64,000 nucleotides of DNA from Pandoraea thiooxydans (GCF_001931675.1 NZ_CP014839.1:434001-498000); one strand, 5' to 3'. Numbered from the stretch's first letter, positions 37,284-46,596 are shown. Notes: generated by a model from the letters alone, not told the origin. Translations and numbers: made by a program.

Positions 37284-39298
37284 GCCTGATGCGCCGCCTG
37301 ACGCGCTACTACCTCTATTACACGGCGGGTTTCGTTGCTTTTGTGGTCATGGTGGCGCTGCTCGAGCGGACCTATGGCGCCGGCGTCTGGGTCGGCTATG
37401 TTTTCCTGTTCGTGACGATCGCTATTTACGCGGTCATCGGGTTGGTGGCACGCACCTCCGATCCGGTCGAGTATTACGTTGCAGGCCGGCGCGTGCCGCC
37501 GGTCTTCAACGGCATGGCGTGCGCCGCTGACTGGATGAGCGCGGCATCCTTCATGGGATTGGCCGGCTCGCTCTATGTCTCGGGTTTCGACGGGCTGGCC
37601 TACGTGATGGGGTGGACCGGCGGCTACTGCCTGGTCGCGTTCCTGCTGGCGCCCTATCTACGCAAGCTCGGCCGCTATACGTTGCCGGACTTTCTCGGCA
37701 CGCGCTATGACAGCAACATCGTGCGGGGCGTCGGCGTTTTTTCCACCATCCTGTGCTCGTTCGTCTACCTGGTGGCGCAAATACAGGGGGTCGGACTGAT
37801 TGCCGCCCGCTTTATCGGCGTCGATTTCTCGATCGGCATCTTCTTCGGGCTGGCGGGCATTCTGGTGTGCTCGTTTCTCGGCGGCATGCGTGCGGTGACG
37901 TGGACGCAGGTGGCGCAGTACATCATCATGATCGTCGCCTTTCTGGTGACCACCGCGCTCGTCGGCCACCAGACCGGCACCGGCTGGCTGCCGCAACTGA
38001 GCTACGGCAAAGTGCTCGCGCGCGTCGAGCAAATCGAGCATACGCTCGATGCACAGGCCCCGGAGCAGGCCGTGCGCGATCATTACCGGCAACTGGCCAT
38101 GCAGATGCAGCAGCGGCTCGATGGCTTGCCGCACAGCTACGCGCAAGGCAAGACCGAACTGCGCCAGCAGTTGCGCGCACTGCGGCAGCGCAACGCCGCG
38201 CTGCGCGAGGTCAAGGCGGTCGAGGACAAACTGCAGGCCTACCCGCGCAGCGTGCACGAGGCGCGCGACGCCTGGACGGCCAGGCGCAACGACTATCAGG
38301 CCCGCTCTCAGGTGCCGCAATCGATGACCGTGCCGTTCGCTGCGACGGACCCGGCCGCGCGCGAGTCCAAGCGCCTGAATTTCCTGCTGTTGATGCTTTG
38401 CCTGATGGTCGGCACGGCCAGCCTGCCGCACATTCTCACGCGCTACAACACGACCACCGGAGTCCAGGCGGCGCGCAGCTCGGTTGGCTGGACCTTGTTC
38501 TTCGTCGTCTTGCTCTATGTCAGCGCTCCTGTGCTGGCCGTCTTGCTCAAATACGACGTGCTCACGCATCTGGTCGGGCAGCGCTACGACAACTTGCCGG
38601 CATGGGTGTCGCAATGGCAAAAAGTCATGCCGGCGCAGCTCGAGATCAGCGACGTCTATCGCGACGGCGTAGTCCAGTGGGGCGAAATCTGGATGCACCC
38701 CGACATGCTCGTGCTGGCCGCGCCCGAGATTGCCGGCTTGCCATACGTGATCTCGGGCCTGATCGCCGCGGGCGCGCTGGCAGCCGTGCTCTCTACCGCC
38801 GACGGGCTGCTGCTGACCATCGCCAACGCGCTCTCGCACGACGTCTACTTCCACATGCTCGATCGCCAGGCGAGCGCGCAAAAGCGCGTTACCGCTTCAA
38901 AGCTGCTCGTGCTGTGCGTGGCGCTGTTCGCCGCCTATGTGACCTCTCTGCAACTCGGCAACATCCTGTTTCTCGTCGGCGCCGCTTTTTCGCTGGCCGC
39001 CTCCAGCCTGTTTCCCGTGCTGGTGCTCGGTGTCTTCTGGCGCCGCGTCACGCGCGCCGGCGCCATCGCCGGCATGCTCGCCGGGCTCGGGGTCTGCGTG
39101 TACTACGTCGTTGCGACGTACCCATTTTTCACGCGTCTGACCGGCTTCACCGGCGTCCGCTGGTTCGGCGTCGACCCGATCAGCGCGGGCACCTTCGGCA
39201 TACCGGCGGGCTTCGCCGCGGCGATTCTGGTGAGCCTGTTGAGCCCGCGCCCGGATCAACGCACCCGTCAACTGGTGAGCTACCTGCGCGAGCCATGA
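37280..39298 (+). CDS. Sodium:solute symporter, VC_2705/ActP-like
   Basis: The 672-residue transporter has about 13 helices and the SSS family core (DPVEYYVAGRRVPPVFNGMA, AADWMSAASFMGLAGS). Between the core helices, residues 245-365 form a hydrophilic, coiled-coil-like insertion rich in Gln, Arg and Glu. Position after acs and its small DUF4212 partner suggests uptake of acetate or another short carboxylate. The substrate is an inference. Confidence 0.9.
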   Translation: MSLMRRLTRYYLYYTAGFVAFVVMVALLERTYGAGVWVGYVFLFVTIAIYAVIGLVARTSDPVEYYVAGRRVPPVFNGMACAADWMSAASFMGLAGSLYVSGFDGLAYVMGWTGGYCLVAFLLAPYLRKLGRYTLPDFLGTRYDSNIVRGVGVFSTILCSFVYLVAQIQGVGLIAARFIGVDFSIGIFFGLAGILVCSFLGGMRAVTWTQVAQYIIMIVAFLVTTALVGHQTGTGWLPQLSYGKVLARVEQIEHTLDAQAPEQAVRDHYRQLAMQMQQRLDGLPHSYAQGKTELRQQLRALRQRNAALREVKAVEDKLQAYPRSVHEARDAWTARRNDYQARSQVPQSMTVPFAATDPAARESKRLNFLLLMLCLMVGTASLPHILTRYNTTTGVQAARSSVGWTLFFVVLLYVSAPVLAVLLKYDVLTHLVGQRYDNLPAWVSQWQKVMPAQLEISDVYRDGVVQWGEIWMHPDMLVLAAPEIAGLPYVISGLIAAGALAAVLSTADGLLLTIANALSHDVYFHMLDRQASAQKRVTASKLLVLCVALFAAYVTSLQLGNILFLVGAAFSLAASSLFPVLVLGVFWRRVTRAGAIAGMLAGLGVCVYYVVATYPFFTRLTGFTGVRWFGVDPISAGTFGIPAGFAAAILVSLLSPRPDQRTRQLVSYLREP

Positions 39299-39338
39299 CG
39301 GTGTCCGCATAAAATCTACCGGCCGCCAACGAGTTTGG

Positions 39339-39344
39339 TATAAT
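39339..39344 (+). promoter_or_regulatory. -10 box of the tRNA-Ser gene
   Basis: A perfect TATAAT lies 12 bp before the mature tRNA 5' end. The -35 region is weak by eye. Confidence 0.55.
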
Positions 39345-39356
39345 GCGCTCCCTTCA

Positions 39357-39447
39357 GGAGAGATGGATGAGCGGTTTAAGTCGCACGCCTGGAAAGCGTG
39401 TATAGGTTAATAGCCTATCGGGGGTTCGAATCCCCCTCTCTCCGCCA
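39357..39447 (+). tRNA. tRNA-Ser (anticodon GGA)
   Basis: The 91-nt gene has acceptor stem GGAGAGA/TCTCTCC, an anticodon stem CACGC/GCGTG around loop CTGGAAA (anticodon GGA), the long variable arm of class II tRNAs, a GGTTCGAATCC T-loop and an encoded CCA end. It reads serine codons UCC/UCU. A tyrosine integrase begins its 3' end 75 bp downstream and points back to it, so the tRNA 3' end is the probable attachment site. Confidence 0.95.
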
Positions 39448-39521
39448 CTTGCCCCATAAGGCTTTGCGGCCGATCGATTTTAGGCGCTGTGCCATAGGGT
39501 TGCTTTTGTGCCATTGAATGG

Positions 39522-40574
39522 CTAGCGTAACGGCTTTACCCGCTCGGGTTTGCGCCTGTAGAATTTCTCTGTGACCTTCTCGTCCGCGTGCGCCAAAAGC
39601 GCTCTTGCGTGTTGGAGCGTTTCTGCGTCGCTAGCGCACTTTGCGCGTAAATCGTGCTCGGTGAAGTGCTCCTTGACCTGTGTCTCCTCGAGGACTCGGT
39701 TCATAAAGTTTCGCCACATCGTATCCCAGCCACCGGCGCGCCCGTTTTTCTCATTGAAATAGCATTCGCCGCGCCGATTGCAAAACAACCATGGTGAGGT
39801 CCTCACAGGACGGAACGCTTTCGCTGTAGCGATCGAATGTCGAAGTTCGTCAGTCCATTCGATTATGATCCGCTTGCCAGTTGATCGCGCCGTTTTCGAC
39901 GGAGTGACATGTATGCCATCGTCTTTAAGGTCCGCCATCGTCAGGCGGAGGAGATCGCCACGCCGCAGGCCTGTCAGTAATTTGATGCATATGTATACTT
40001 GTATCATCGATACGCTACCTGCCTTGCGGCGCGGCTCTAGCGACAAGCACTCGATTATCTCCCAGTCCTCCACATATCGTGTGCGTGGACGCTCTCCCTC
40101 AAGCCGCACCTCCCCGCTAAATGGATGGCGATTGATGAATCCCCACTCAACGGCTTTTCTATAAGCGTGTGATAGAACCTCGATTTCTCGTCTTGCAGAT
40201 ATTTTCGCGGCGCGTTTATCGAAATATTGATAAACGTGACGCGGCTGTAGTCCTAACAACGGAAGATTTCCAAGAACTGCTCTCAATCGCTTGATTGCAA
40301 CTGCATTTTGGGCCTGGGTAGTGATTTGTTTGTTGGGCACTACTCTCTGGGAATACAGATCAAGCAATTCATTGATCGTCTTGGCGTCGTCTAGCGTTTC
40401 TAACCGATCTGCCCATACCTTGTAAGCCTCGGGTAGCGACTTACCAAGAAGAAATTGTGTCTTTCCGTCCCACTTGCTTTCAAGTCCACTTGGCACCCTA
40501 TAGTAGTAGGCTCCGTGAAAATGCCTCCAACGTGAAGGTAGTCCGCGATTTTCGCAATTTCTTTTCTTCGGCAT
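39522..40574 (-). CDS. Phage-type tyrosine integrase
   Basis: The 350-residue recombinase has a basic N-terminal arm-binding part, a SAM-like core-binding domain (about residues 85-170) and a catalytic domain. Catalytic residues seen are Arg in TGLRRGDLLRL, the HxxR box in TEHDLRAKC, and His/Tyr in LLAHADEKVTEKFY. Its location right beside the tRNA-Ser 3' end identifies it as the integrase of the island that begins here. The ATG overlaps the stop of the DUF4224 gene (TAATG). Base composition is lower in GC than the core genome. Confidence 0.92.
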   Translation of the reverse strand: MPKKRNCENRGLPSRWRHFHGAYYYRVPSGLESKWDGKTQFLLGKSLPEAYKVWADRLETLDDAKTINELLDLYSQRVVPNKQITTQAQNAVAIKRLRAVLGNLPLLGLQPRHVYQYFDKRAAKISARREIEVLSHAYRKAVEWGFINRHPFSGEVRLEGERPRTRYVEDWEIIECLSLEPRRKAGSVSMIQVYICIKLLTGLRRGDLLRLTMADLKDDGIHVTPSKTARSTGKRIIIEWTDELRHSIATAKAFRPVRTSPWLFCNRRGECYFNEKNGRAGGWDTMWRNFMNRVLEETQVKEHFTEHDLRAKCASDAETLQHARALLAHADEKVTEKFYRRKPERVKPLR

Positions 40575-40909
40575 TAAGCAGCTCCCCAATTCGGAATCAC
40601 TTCATCGGATTTTCCCTGACTAGCCCTCATCCCCAATACTTGCTCAACATGTTGGCGTAAAACAATGACACGGCCGTCTGGGCGCATCTTGTGCTCGATG
40701 CCCATGGCTCGGAGTGCCCGCGCTTGGCTATGGCGTTGGCGACGACCGGTTAATTGCTGTAATTCATCTTCCAAAAGAAACATCGAGGTCGTCGATCGGC
40801 TGTATCTAGTATCGAGTGGGAGTCGCTCGTTCACTGTGACTTCTCCGGGTCTTCTATTGTCAAATGCTGGAGATTCGGTTTGAGTGCAACCGGGATCTCC
40901 TTGGGACAT
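40574..40909 (-). CDS. DUF4224 domain protein, excisionase-like
   Basis: The frame encodes up to 111 residues. The conserved part is MFLLEDELQQLTGRRQRHSQ and the following RALRAMGIEHKMRPDGRVIVLRQHVEQVLG, matching DUF4224. This family is commonly encoded just upstream of phage integrases and is thought to act like an excisionase. The start is uncertain: the ATG at codon 43 (position 40783) gives the usual short form. It is translationally coupled to the integrase. Confidence 0.8.
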   Translation of the reverse strand: MSQGDPGCTQTESPAFDNRRPGEVTVNERLPLDTRYSRSTTSMFLLEDELQQLTGRRQRHSQARALRAMGIEHKMRPDGRVIVLRQHVEQVLGMRASQGKSDEVIPNWGAA

Positions 40910-41584
40910 TTCAAAAAATTGAGATAGTGTTCAATCAGGATGAGCTCGAAAAATGACGTGGATCCAGCGATTCCCCTAGCGCACGGATCAGCAGCCAATC
41001 GTCATATTTCTCGCGGCCGATAAGTAGGAAGCCAGATCGCATAACTCCCAGATGCCGAGAGCGATTGGCGCATGAGGGCGGTGTGATCAATGTCGTCGAT
41101 GCGCAATTCATATTCGACCGCGAGCACTTCCACGATACGCCGGTATGTCGTGGCATCCGTTCTCGGGCTGGCACCGTTGTGTGATTTATCTTGAAACTAT
41201 CTCTACGCGCTTCAAACGCAATACACTGCTTCTCAGCATGCATTGCTCGGCGAGCCCGATGGCGAGTCTTGGCAGAGCTAGCGCTACTCGATGCGCCTGA
41301 AAATGCTCTTGCCGATTTGCCCATTGCCCAGCGTCGACAGATTCGCGCAATCGAAATGAGCGAAAGGATTCGCATTGGGATATCTACTTCTGGGAAACAA
41401 CACTTGGCCCGATCGCTCCGACCAAAGCCCCCGATAATTGGATATTTCATATCGCCCCACTAGCAATTAATTCATATGCATATCGCGCCTTGACCTGCCT
41501 GCGGCGTGAATCTAATCTTGCAAGCAAGATGCCCGAGGCACAGGCCGTGTCCTAATAGGCCCTGATGCTCGCCAAAGCCAGCAG
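40910..41584. other. Low-GC decayed region
   Basis: No intact gene is credible. On the minus strand three frames each show short protein-like stretches (for example VEVLAVEYELRIDDIDHTAL near 41070-41130), broken by frame changes. This suggests an old coding sequence that has decayed. I cannot name it. Confidence 0.35.
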
Positions 41585-41935
41585 TCAGGCAACAGGACGG
41601 AGGCTCAGGCGCGTACGATAAGCATGCAATGAAAAGTGTGGGGTGCAAGCCTCGAATGTTGGCCGAATTTGAGGGTTTTTCGAGAATGTGTTCGAGATGA
41701 ATGGTAGTGACCAGGAGATTTCGAACAGGCCAATAGCTTGTTCGACTGTCAGTTTTGCCTGATGTGCAGCGGGTGATAGATAGCCCGGTGCCGAGTGCAA
41801 GCGCATGGGATTGTGGAAGCCCACGACGTACCGATTAATATCCCGCGCGGCTTCATCCTGATTAGCGTAGAGACGTTGCCACCGCCGCTTTATCTTCAAG
41901 TTCAGGAAAAATCGTTCCGTTAGGGAATTGACGCT
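41585..41935 (-). pseudogene. IS3-family transposase (OrfB) C-terminal remnant
   Basis: The reading VNSLTERFFLNLKIKRR followed by DEAARDINRYVVGFHNPMRLHS and GYLSPAAH is the C-terminal end of an IS3-group integrase-type transposase. It is preceded in frame by a stop and continues past the normal end into unrelated sequence. It is therefore a fragment of about 75 recognisable residues with no inverted repeat seen. Confidence 0.75.
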
Positions 41936-42250
41936 CTTCTACTGTCGACAGATAGCCAGGCCTGTCGGGATGAGCCGGTACAACTCGCTTGTGATACAGC
42001 GCTTCAAGCTGCGATGAATTTCCTTTAGGCGACGCAACATCGCTGCGAACCTGTATTGTCATAGAGCTCTCGAAATTAAGAGCAGGGAAAAATCCTTTTG
42101 TGATGCATTCGCAAGTCACGAACGCAAATTGGGGGCGAAGCGATCAGGAGGCCGCCAAGCGAACAGATTCCGGCTGTCGGTGTAACGAAACCCGTCAGCT
42201 CGTCGGCCACACTCAGGGAGCGACGTCGGTCCAGTGGACGGCACCGGGCA

Positions 42251-42435
42251 GGGGATCTGGTTCAGAATTCGCCACCCGACCCGGGCAATTAGACCAGCCA
42301 TATTGACAGAAGCTTGCTCGCCATTTTTTTCAGAGTGTTACTCGAAAGCCGTAGCGTAGCAATTTGAGAAATTTTACATTCCTTGTATTTCAATGACTTA
42401 GGGTGGAAATCCAATCTCCTTAGGAGACTGGCGGC
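42251..42435. repeat. Diverged direct repeat, copy A
   Basis: The unit begins GGGGATCTGGTTCAGAATTC. It holds a T-run with CAGAGTGTTACTCG (a degraded arm of the dyad in copy B), the phrase TTTCAATGACTTA and a small palindrome TCTCCTTAGGAGA at its end. The same order of elements recurs 303-305 bp downstream. Confidence 0.75.
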
Positions 42436-42553
42436 GTCTCCACTGAATGCGGAGGAAGCCTCGGTTCGCATCCAGTTACTGCTGCTGGCGGCGGTCTATT
42501 GGCAGAGGCCATTATTTCGCGCCCGTTGCAGCGATAACTGCCAGTGTCGGATG

Positions 42554-42740
42554 GGGGATCTAATTCAGAAAATTCGCCGCCCAATCAGGCTCATTAGGCC
42601 AACCGTTTCGGCAGATGCCCGGTGCCACGTTTTTTTCAAAGTGTCACGCAAAAGCTATATCGTGACACTTTGAAAAATTTGGAACCTTTTATTTTCAATG
42701 ACTTAAGCAAAATATCGAGTCTCCTTAGGAGACTGACGGC
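42554..42740. repeat. Diverged direct repeat, copy B, with 17-bp dyads
   Basis: The copy begins GGGGATCTAATTCAGAAAATT. At 42632-42677 it has a perfect 17-base inverted repeat, TTTTTCAAAGTGTCACG and its complement, around a 12-base spacer. At 42718-42734 it has AGTCTCCT-T-AGGAGACT. The dyad architecture resembles the core sites of site-specific recombinases or partition proteins. Confidence 0.8.
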
Positions 42741-43131
42741 TTTTGTGCCGGATGGGAGGAAGCACCCCCTGATCGTAAGTGCGGCTGGCAGCGTTCCCGT
42801 CGCACAAGTCGTCCTCTGGCGTCAGGCACGGCGATGTCTTTAGGGTGAGGCTTCGCGAGCGAGCGTGGGCGAAGGCTTGAGCATCACGTGCGCGCGTCCC
42901 AGCTACCGGGACTTCCCGGCCGACGACCGTAATGCGTTGTTCAATGCCGCTGGGTGAGAGCGCTGGTGACCCAGCAACGAGATGATGCTGTTATTTCACC
43001 AGGGGCGGGGCAGACCGATACGAGGGCCGCGGCACCTGGTGAGGGTGGATATGGAGCGGTGCGCCGGACTCATCATCCGAAGCACACAGCTGGTTTTGCG
43101 GGTGGCGAATTCCGTCGATGCGATCGGCTCG

Positions 43132-43704
43132 TCAGCGACTGTACTGAAAATGGACAAGCACCGCCATCAGTAGGAAGATAAGGCCAACAAGAAGCGGTTG
43201 TGCTTCAAGAAGGAGCCGCTCTGCTCGAATAAGCACAAGCTCGGGATACGCCCTGAGCCTAGCGAAGAGAGGTGCATCTGCTGCCAGGATGGGGAGGGGG
43301 GGAATGCCCCGGGCTGCGTCCCGTAGCTCGTCGATCGCTCGCGCTATCTCCAATCCGCTTGTTTTCGCGATTTCCCTCTGCAACTTTGCAGACTCGAAGC
43401 GCTCCTCCGCGACGAACGCGGTCAGCTCTGCCCAGATGTCCGCCTTGAGGTGCTCGCCGATTGCCTCCTGCAACTCCTTACTCAAAGAGACATCGCGCAT
43501 TTCGCTTATGAGTTTGGAGAACTCGTTTGAGCGTGCAGCTTCGGCATTCTTTATCTCCCGCATCTCTCCAACCTGATCCTGGAGGAGTTTGGCAAGAGAT
43601 TCTAAGCGGGCCGAAAGTTCGCGCTGCTGTGCGGTAACCTGGAGCGTCGATTTAACGTGAATCCGGTAGAGCGCCTCTCCAATGCTCAGCGAGTCGTCAG
43701 TCAT
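43132..43704 (-). CDS. StbC-like membrane-anchored coiled-coil protein
   Basis: The 190-residue protein is helical and charged, with coiled-coil character through residues 20-110 and one C-terminal membrane helix (LLVGLIFLLMAVLVHF) followed by a short tail. It overlaps the end of the ParA-like ATPase gene by eight bases. Third place in an order DNA-binding protein, ATPase, small protein matches stbABC of plasmid R388, though sequence similarity to StbC is not certain. Confidence 0.5.
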   Translation of the reverse strand: MTDDSLSIGEALYRIHVKSTLQVTAQQRELSARLESLAKLLQDQVGEMREIKNAEAARSNEFSKLISEMRDVSLSKELQEAIGEHLKADIWAELTAFVAEERFESAKLQREIAKTSGLEIARAIDELRDAARGIPPLPILAADAPLFARLRAYPELVLIRAERLLLEAQPLLVGLIFLLMAVLVHFQYSR

Positions 43705-44470
43705 GAATTGGCTCCACATTGGGCAAACGCAGGGCGAGGAAGGCGTCATCCAGAATCGCCCGCACTGACTGTGCGGCGCGCTTCAAGCCGAGCATCTCCA
43801 CGAGATGTCGGATCTCCGCGTCAGGTTTCTCCTGCGCCACGGCTTCGTCGACCAAGGTCGAATAGTCTTTGGGGTCGTCAAGTACGTCCTGAATCGACAG
43901 GCGATGGGCGGCAAGCTCGGGAAAAATTTCTGCCTCAACAACGCTTGCTGCCGGGTCAATGAGGTAGTCGGGTCGCACACCCCGATACCCGGCCAGGGTT
44001 GAAAAGTGGGCCGCCACTTCGGTAGCTCCGCGATGAAGACTGCGGCGGGGAGCTTTGTTAAAGAGGACGCGCAGCTGGTGCGGTTGCATGCCAACTGCGG
44101 CGAGCGTCTCGATAGTATCAACCGTATCCTGCTGGACTCGCTCGTTCGGATTTGCTACCACCAGGACCACGTCATAATCCGTGATGGAGCCGGGATAGTT
44201 GCTCAGTCCCTCCAAAAAATCGCCGAACTCCGACACGCCCACATCAACAATCACATGCGTCGTAGCGGTCTTCACCTTGCGCATAATCTCCGGAAAACGT
44301 GTCGCATATAGGACCTCCCTCGGAATGCCGTAGCGGGACGAGTCTTGCCCAAGCGATTCAACCGAGATGACCGTGGGTGCCGGGGTAAGTCGAGGATATA
44401 GCAGCGAGGCGACCATCGTACTTTTTCCGATTGTTCCGGCGGTGTGGGCGACGAGAATTTTGCAGGGCAT
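43697..44470 (-). CDS. ParA/StbB-like P-loop ATPase
   Basis: The 257-residue protein begins with a variant Walker A (HTAGTIGKST, residues 9-18). It shows the VIVDVGVSEFGDFLEGL acidic switch region and VVLVVANPNERVQQD strand of the MinD/ParA/StbB group. The early lysine typical of deviant Walker A ParA proteins is not clear. In plasmids such ATPases position DNA or influence conjugation. It is the middle gene of a three-gene set, three bases after the DNA-binding protein gene. Confidence 0.75.
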   Translation of the reverse strand: MPCKILVAHTAGTIGKSTMVASLLYPRLTPAPTVISVESLGQDSSRYGIPREVLYATRFPEIMRKVKTATTHVIVDVGVSEFGDFLEGLSNYPGSITDYDVVLVVANPNERVQQDTVDTIETLAAVGMQPHQLRVLFNKAPRRSLHRGATEVAAHFSTLAGYRGVRPDYLIDPAASVVEAEIFPELAAHRLSIQDVLDDPKDYSTLVDEAVAQEKPDAEIRHLVEMLGLKRAAQSVRAILDDAFLALRLPNVEPIHD

Positions 44471-44473
44471 GGA

Positions 44474-45082
44474 TTAGTCCTCTTGATTTTCAGGCTGGTT
44501 GGAAGTAGCTGGGGATACCGAAGGTGGCCATTTGAATGCTTCACTCGGAGATTGACGCGCAGCGGCGCGCGCCGCCTGAAACTCCGGTGACTTAAAGTCG
44601 AATCGCACGATGCCGCCCTTTTTCCGCTGACCGCCGGAAGCTGTGACGGTCATCGCAGAACTTGGGGCAGGGTCCGTCCATTGAGCGGGCACGGCTGCAG
44701 GGAACGTGGGCGTCGCTGGAGCGATTTCCTGAGTGTGGTCGATGAATCGAACTGTGTCTGTCTCGAGCGAACTCTTTCGAGTTTGATCGATGTGCGATCT
44801 GGGCGGTGGATGTGTGGCCGCATCAAGCAGCTCGAATAACTCATTTAATTTCGCCGGCGATATAGAGTTCAGCTTGCCCGAAGATTCGATCCGTGCGAAG
44901 TACTGGGCAATTGACCAGGAGCGCACGACAACACCATATTGCTCATTGAGCCACGCCTGGATGGTAGGCCACGAGGCGCCTTGGAGGCGCAGTGCCACAA
45001 TGAAGTGAGCGTATGGCGCGAGCTTGCGGCGCCGGCCATTGGATGGCAGGAAGTGAAATGAATAGGAAAGCGATACTGTCAT
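44474..45082 (-). CDS. StbA/TraK-like DNA-binding protein
   Basis: The 202-residue protein has an N-terminal helix-turn-helix-like region (LAPYAHFIVALRLQGASWPT, then IQAWLNEQYGVVVRSWSIAQY) and a proline-rich, probably disordered C-terminal half. Such layout is found in StbA of R388-type plasmids, which binds direct repeats in its own promoter. A cluster of repeats does lie upstream here. It would be the specificity factor of the stb-like operon. Confidence 0.6.
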   Translation of the reverse strand: MTVSLSYSFHFLPSNGRRRKLAPYAHFIVALRLQGASWPTIQAWLNEQYGVVVRSWSIAQYFARIESSGKLNSISPAKLNELFELLDAATHPPPRSHIDQTRKSSLETDTVRFIDHTQEIAPATPTFPAAVPAQWTDPAPSSAMTVTASGGQRKKGGIVRFDFKSPEFQAARAAARQSPSEAFKWPPSVSPATSNQPENQED

Positions 45083-45375
45083 CGCGGCCGGCGTTAGGAT
45101 ATTGGATTTAGCGAAATTACGACTGCTCGATTCGCTAGGACCCGCACGCAGGATTGTCCCGGCACAAGGTCACAGCGAATACCTGCACATTGTAGGGAGG
45201 GAGGAGGTACGAACTGCGCTCGAATATCGCATGAAGACGGGCGTCATTCGAGATGCCAGAGGCGTGTGCGTGCAAATGGCTGCTGAAACAGGGGGGTGTT
45301 GGACTTCTAACTCCAATACTGCTCGTAGGTGCTGTCGAACAGGGAGTCAGTTATCGCGGCCCTTTTTGTGCCTCG

Positions 45376-45745
45376 TTAGCAACTCGCCAACCGGCCTAGC
45401 ACCTCTTTAAAAGCTCGCCATCTGGCGCGCCGGTTTAGCACCCGTTTAGCGTTTCGGTATCACCGCTCTAGCAACTCCTTAACGCGTCGCCAATTGACGC
45501 TCCGACAGCATTCCTAGATTTGCCCTCGGGTTGCCCGTTGGATCAGCGCTGCGCGGGTGGTTGGGGCCAACGAATCGAAGCGCGGCGATGCGCAGTAGTG
45601 GATGTCGATTTTGAACGTAGTCACGCTGGCGCGTTGCGCGGGACTGGCGTACGCCCTGCTTTTGCAAGGTTAGTTGGGAAGCCGGTTTAGCGACCGTTTA
45701 ATGCCTCGCTAGCACCGGTCTTGCACCTCTCTTACGCCTGTTTAG
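45376..45745. repeat. Iteron-like direct repeats upstream of the stbA-like gene
   Basis: Seven copies of the core YTAGCR, most continued as AAC or ACC, occur at 45376, 45396, 45435, 45446, 45468, 45687 and 45709, all on the plus strand. Many are followed by a TTTA/CTTA half, giving a unit near YTAGCRMCYSNTTARNGC. Spacings within the first group are 20, 39, 11 and 22 bp, close to whole helical turns. They are likely binding sites for the StbA-like protein or a replication initiator. Confidence 0.65.
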
Positions 45746-46227
45746 GATGTTCCATCTGTTGGCGCGTATCGCCGTTTGGTTTTGGTTGGTGTGTGGCGCA
45801 CCGGCTTACGCACAGCAATTTCTCCGCACTGCTCTTGTCAGAGGTCGATTGGTGTGCTTAACTTAAGGCCAGCAGCGCTTCGTAGCGCTCAGAGGTACCG
45901 ACTCGCCACCGTAGTGGCATGAGCTGGCTCTCGACTCGCATCGAACCAGCACCCCCAGAATCAGCTTGGTGTGTATAGCTTTTCTCTGGTTTATGAAAGT
46001 GATTGCGCGTAGGCGCATTTTTTTCGTCCCATTGCTTTGGGACACCTGCGGGACACTGAGGAAAGGCGAAAGCCTTAGCCAGTGAGGCTTGCAGGGCGAT
46101 TTGGAACTACTTCAAAAATACATCACGAAATTTCGAAGGAAATCGTGATCGTCGCAAAAGAGGCTTTTGCTGTCTTCTGACGGGCTGTGATTGTCGGTGC
46201 GTAGGTACCGGATCACAGAGGGCTCAG

Positions 46228-46596
46228 CCTGCACAGGCAGGAGTTAAAACTCATTTCAGGTAAATGCGCTACCTGTAACTTCCGGTCATCGTGACTGGAG
46301 GGCGCGCATCGTATGGTTCCGCGTGAGGGCCGGCGCCAACCTATAGGGCTAGGCAACCCACCAACCGTAAGGCGTGGGGCGTGGATTATCGAAGTATCAG
46401 TGGTGGAGAGGTCCGCGCAATCGCACGTTTTTAAGGTCGCCCAATCTCCTGGGCTTGAGCCACGCAGTTGAGTACCGAGTTGTCTGCTCGGCGCGCACCG
46501 AAGCGCGAAAGTCCATGGCGAGATGGGTAATGATACCAAGGGGTCGACATGCGATGGCATGCCGGCGGGACGTTGCGGCGCCGTGAAAGGTGCCGC
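46228..46596 (+). ncRNA. Candidate structured RNA or leader upstream of recombinase
   Basis: At least seven short perfect or near-perfect hairpins occur in this block. They are CCTGC/GCAGG (46228-46241), GAGT/ACTC (46241-46252), CAGGTA/TACCTG (46257-46275), TCCGGTCA/TGACTGGA with a three-base loop (46281-46299), GCCCA/TGGGC (46439-46454), CCGAG/CTCGG (46475-46491) and GCGGCGCC/GGTGCCGC (46575-46596). The first four follow each other almost without gaps. No coding frame explains them. The strand is inferred from the rightward gene that follows. I do not recognise an Rfam class. Confidence 0.4.

Larger units (their letters stand above)
41936..43131. other. Non-coding region with duplicated dyad-bearing repeats
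   Basis: The region between the transposase remnant and the stbC-like gene has no credible gene. Its centre holds two diverged copies of a 185-bp unit (listed separately). To the right are further hairpins, such as GTCCC/GGGAC near 42896 and CTGGGT/ACCCAG near 42951. It could be a recombination, partition or transfer locus of the element. Confidence 0.45.

Noticed and set aside
40935-41450. Leftward 171-codon frame near the island start
   Set aside because: Serine/arginine-rich with no family signal; protein-like pieces jump among three frames, so it is recorded only as decayed sequence.
42301-42760. Possible CRISPR-like repeats
   Set aside because: Only two diverged copies with a pitch near 303 bp, no short identical repeats or spacers and no cas genes.
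45102-45410. Rightward 102-codon frame upstream of the stbA-like gene
   Set aside because: It overlaps the iteron cluster, has no ribosome binding site and no recognised family.
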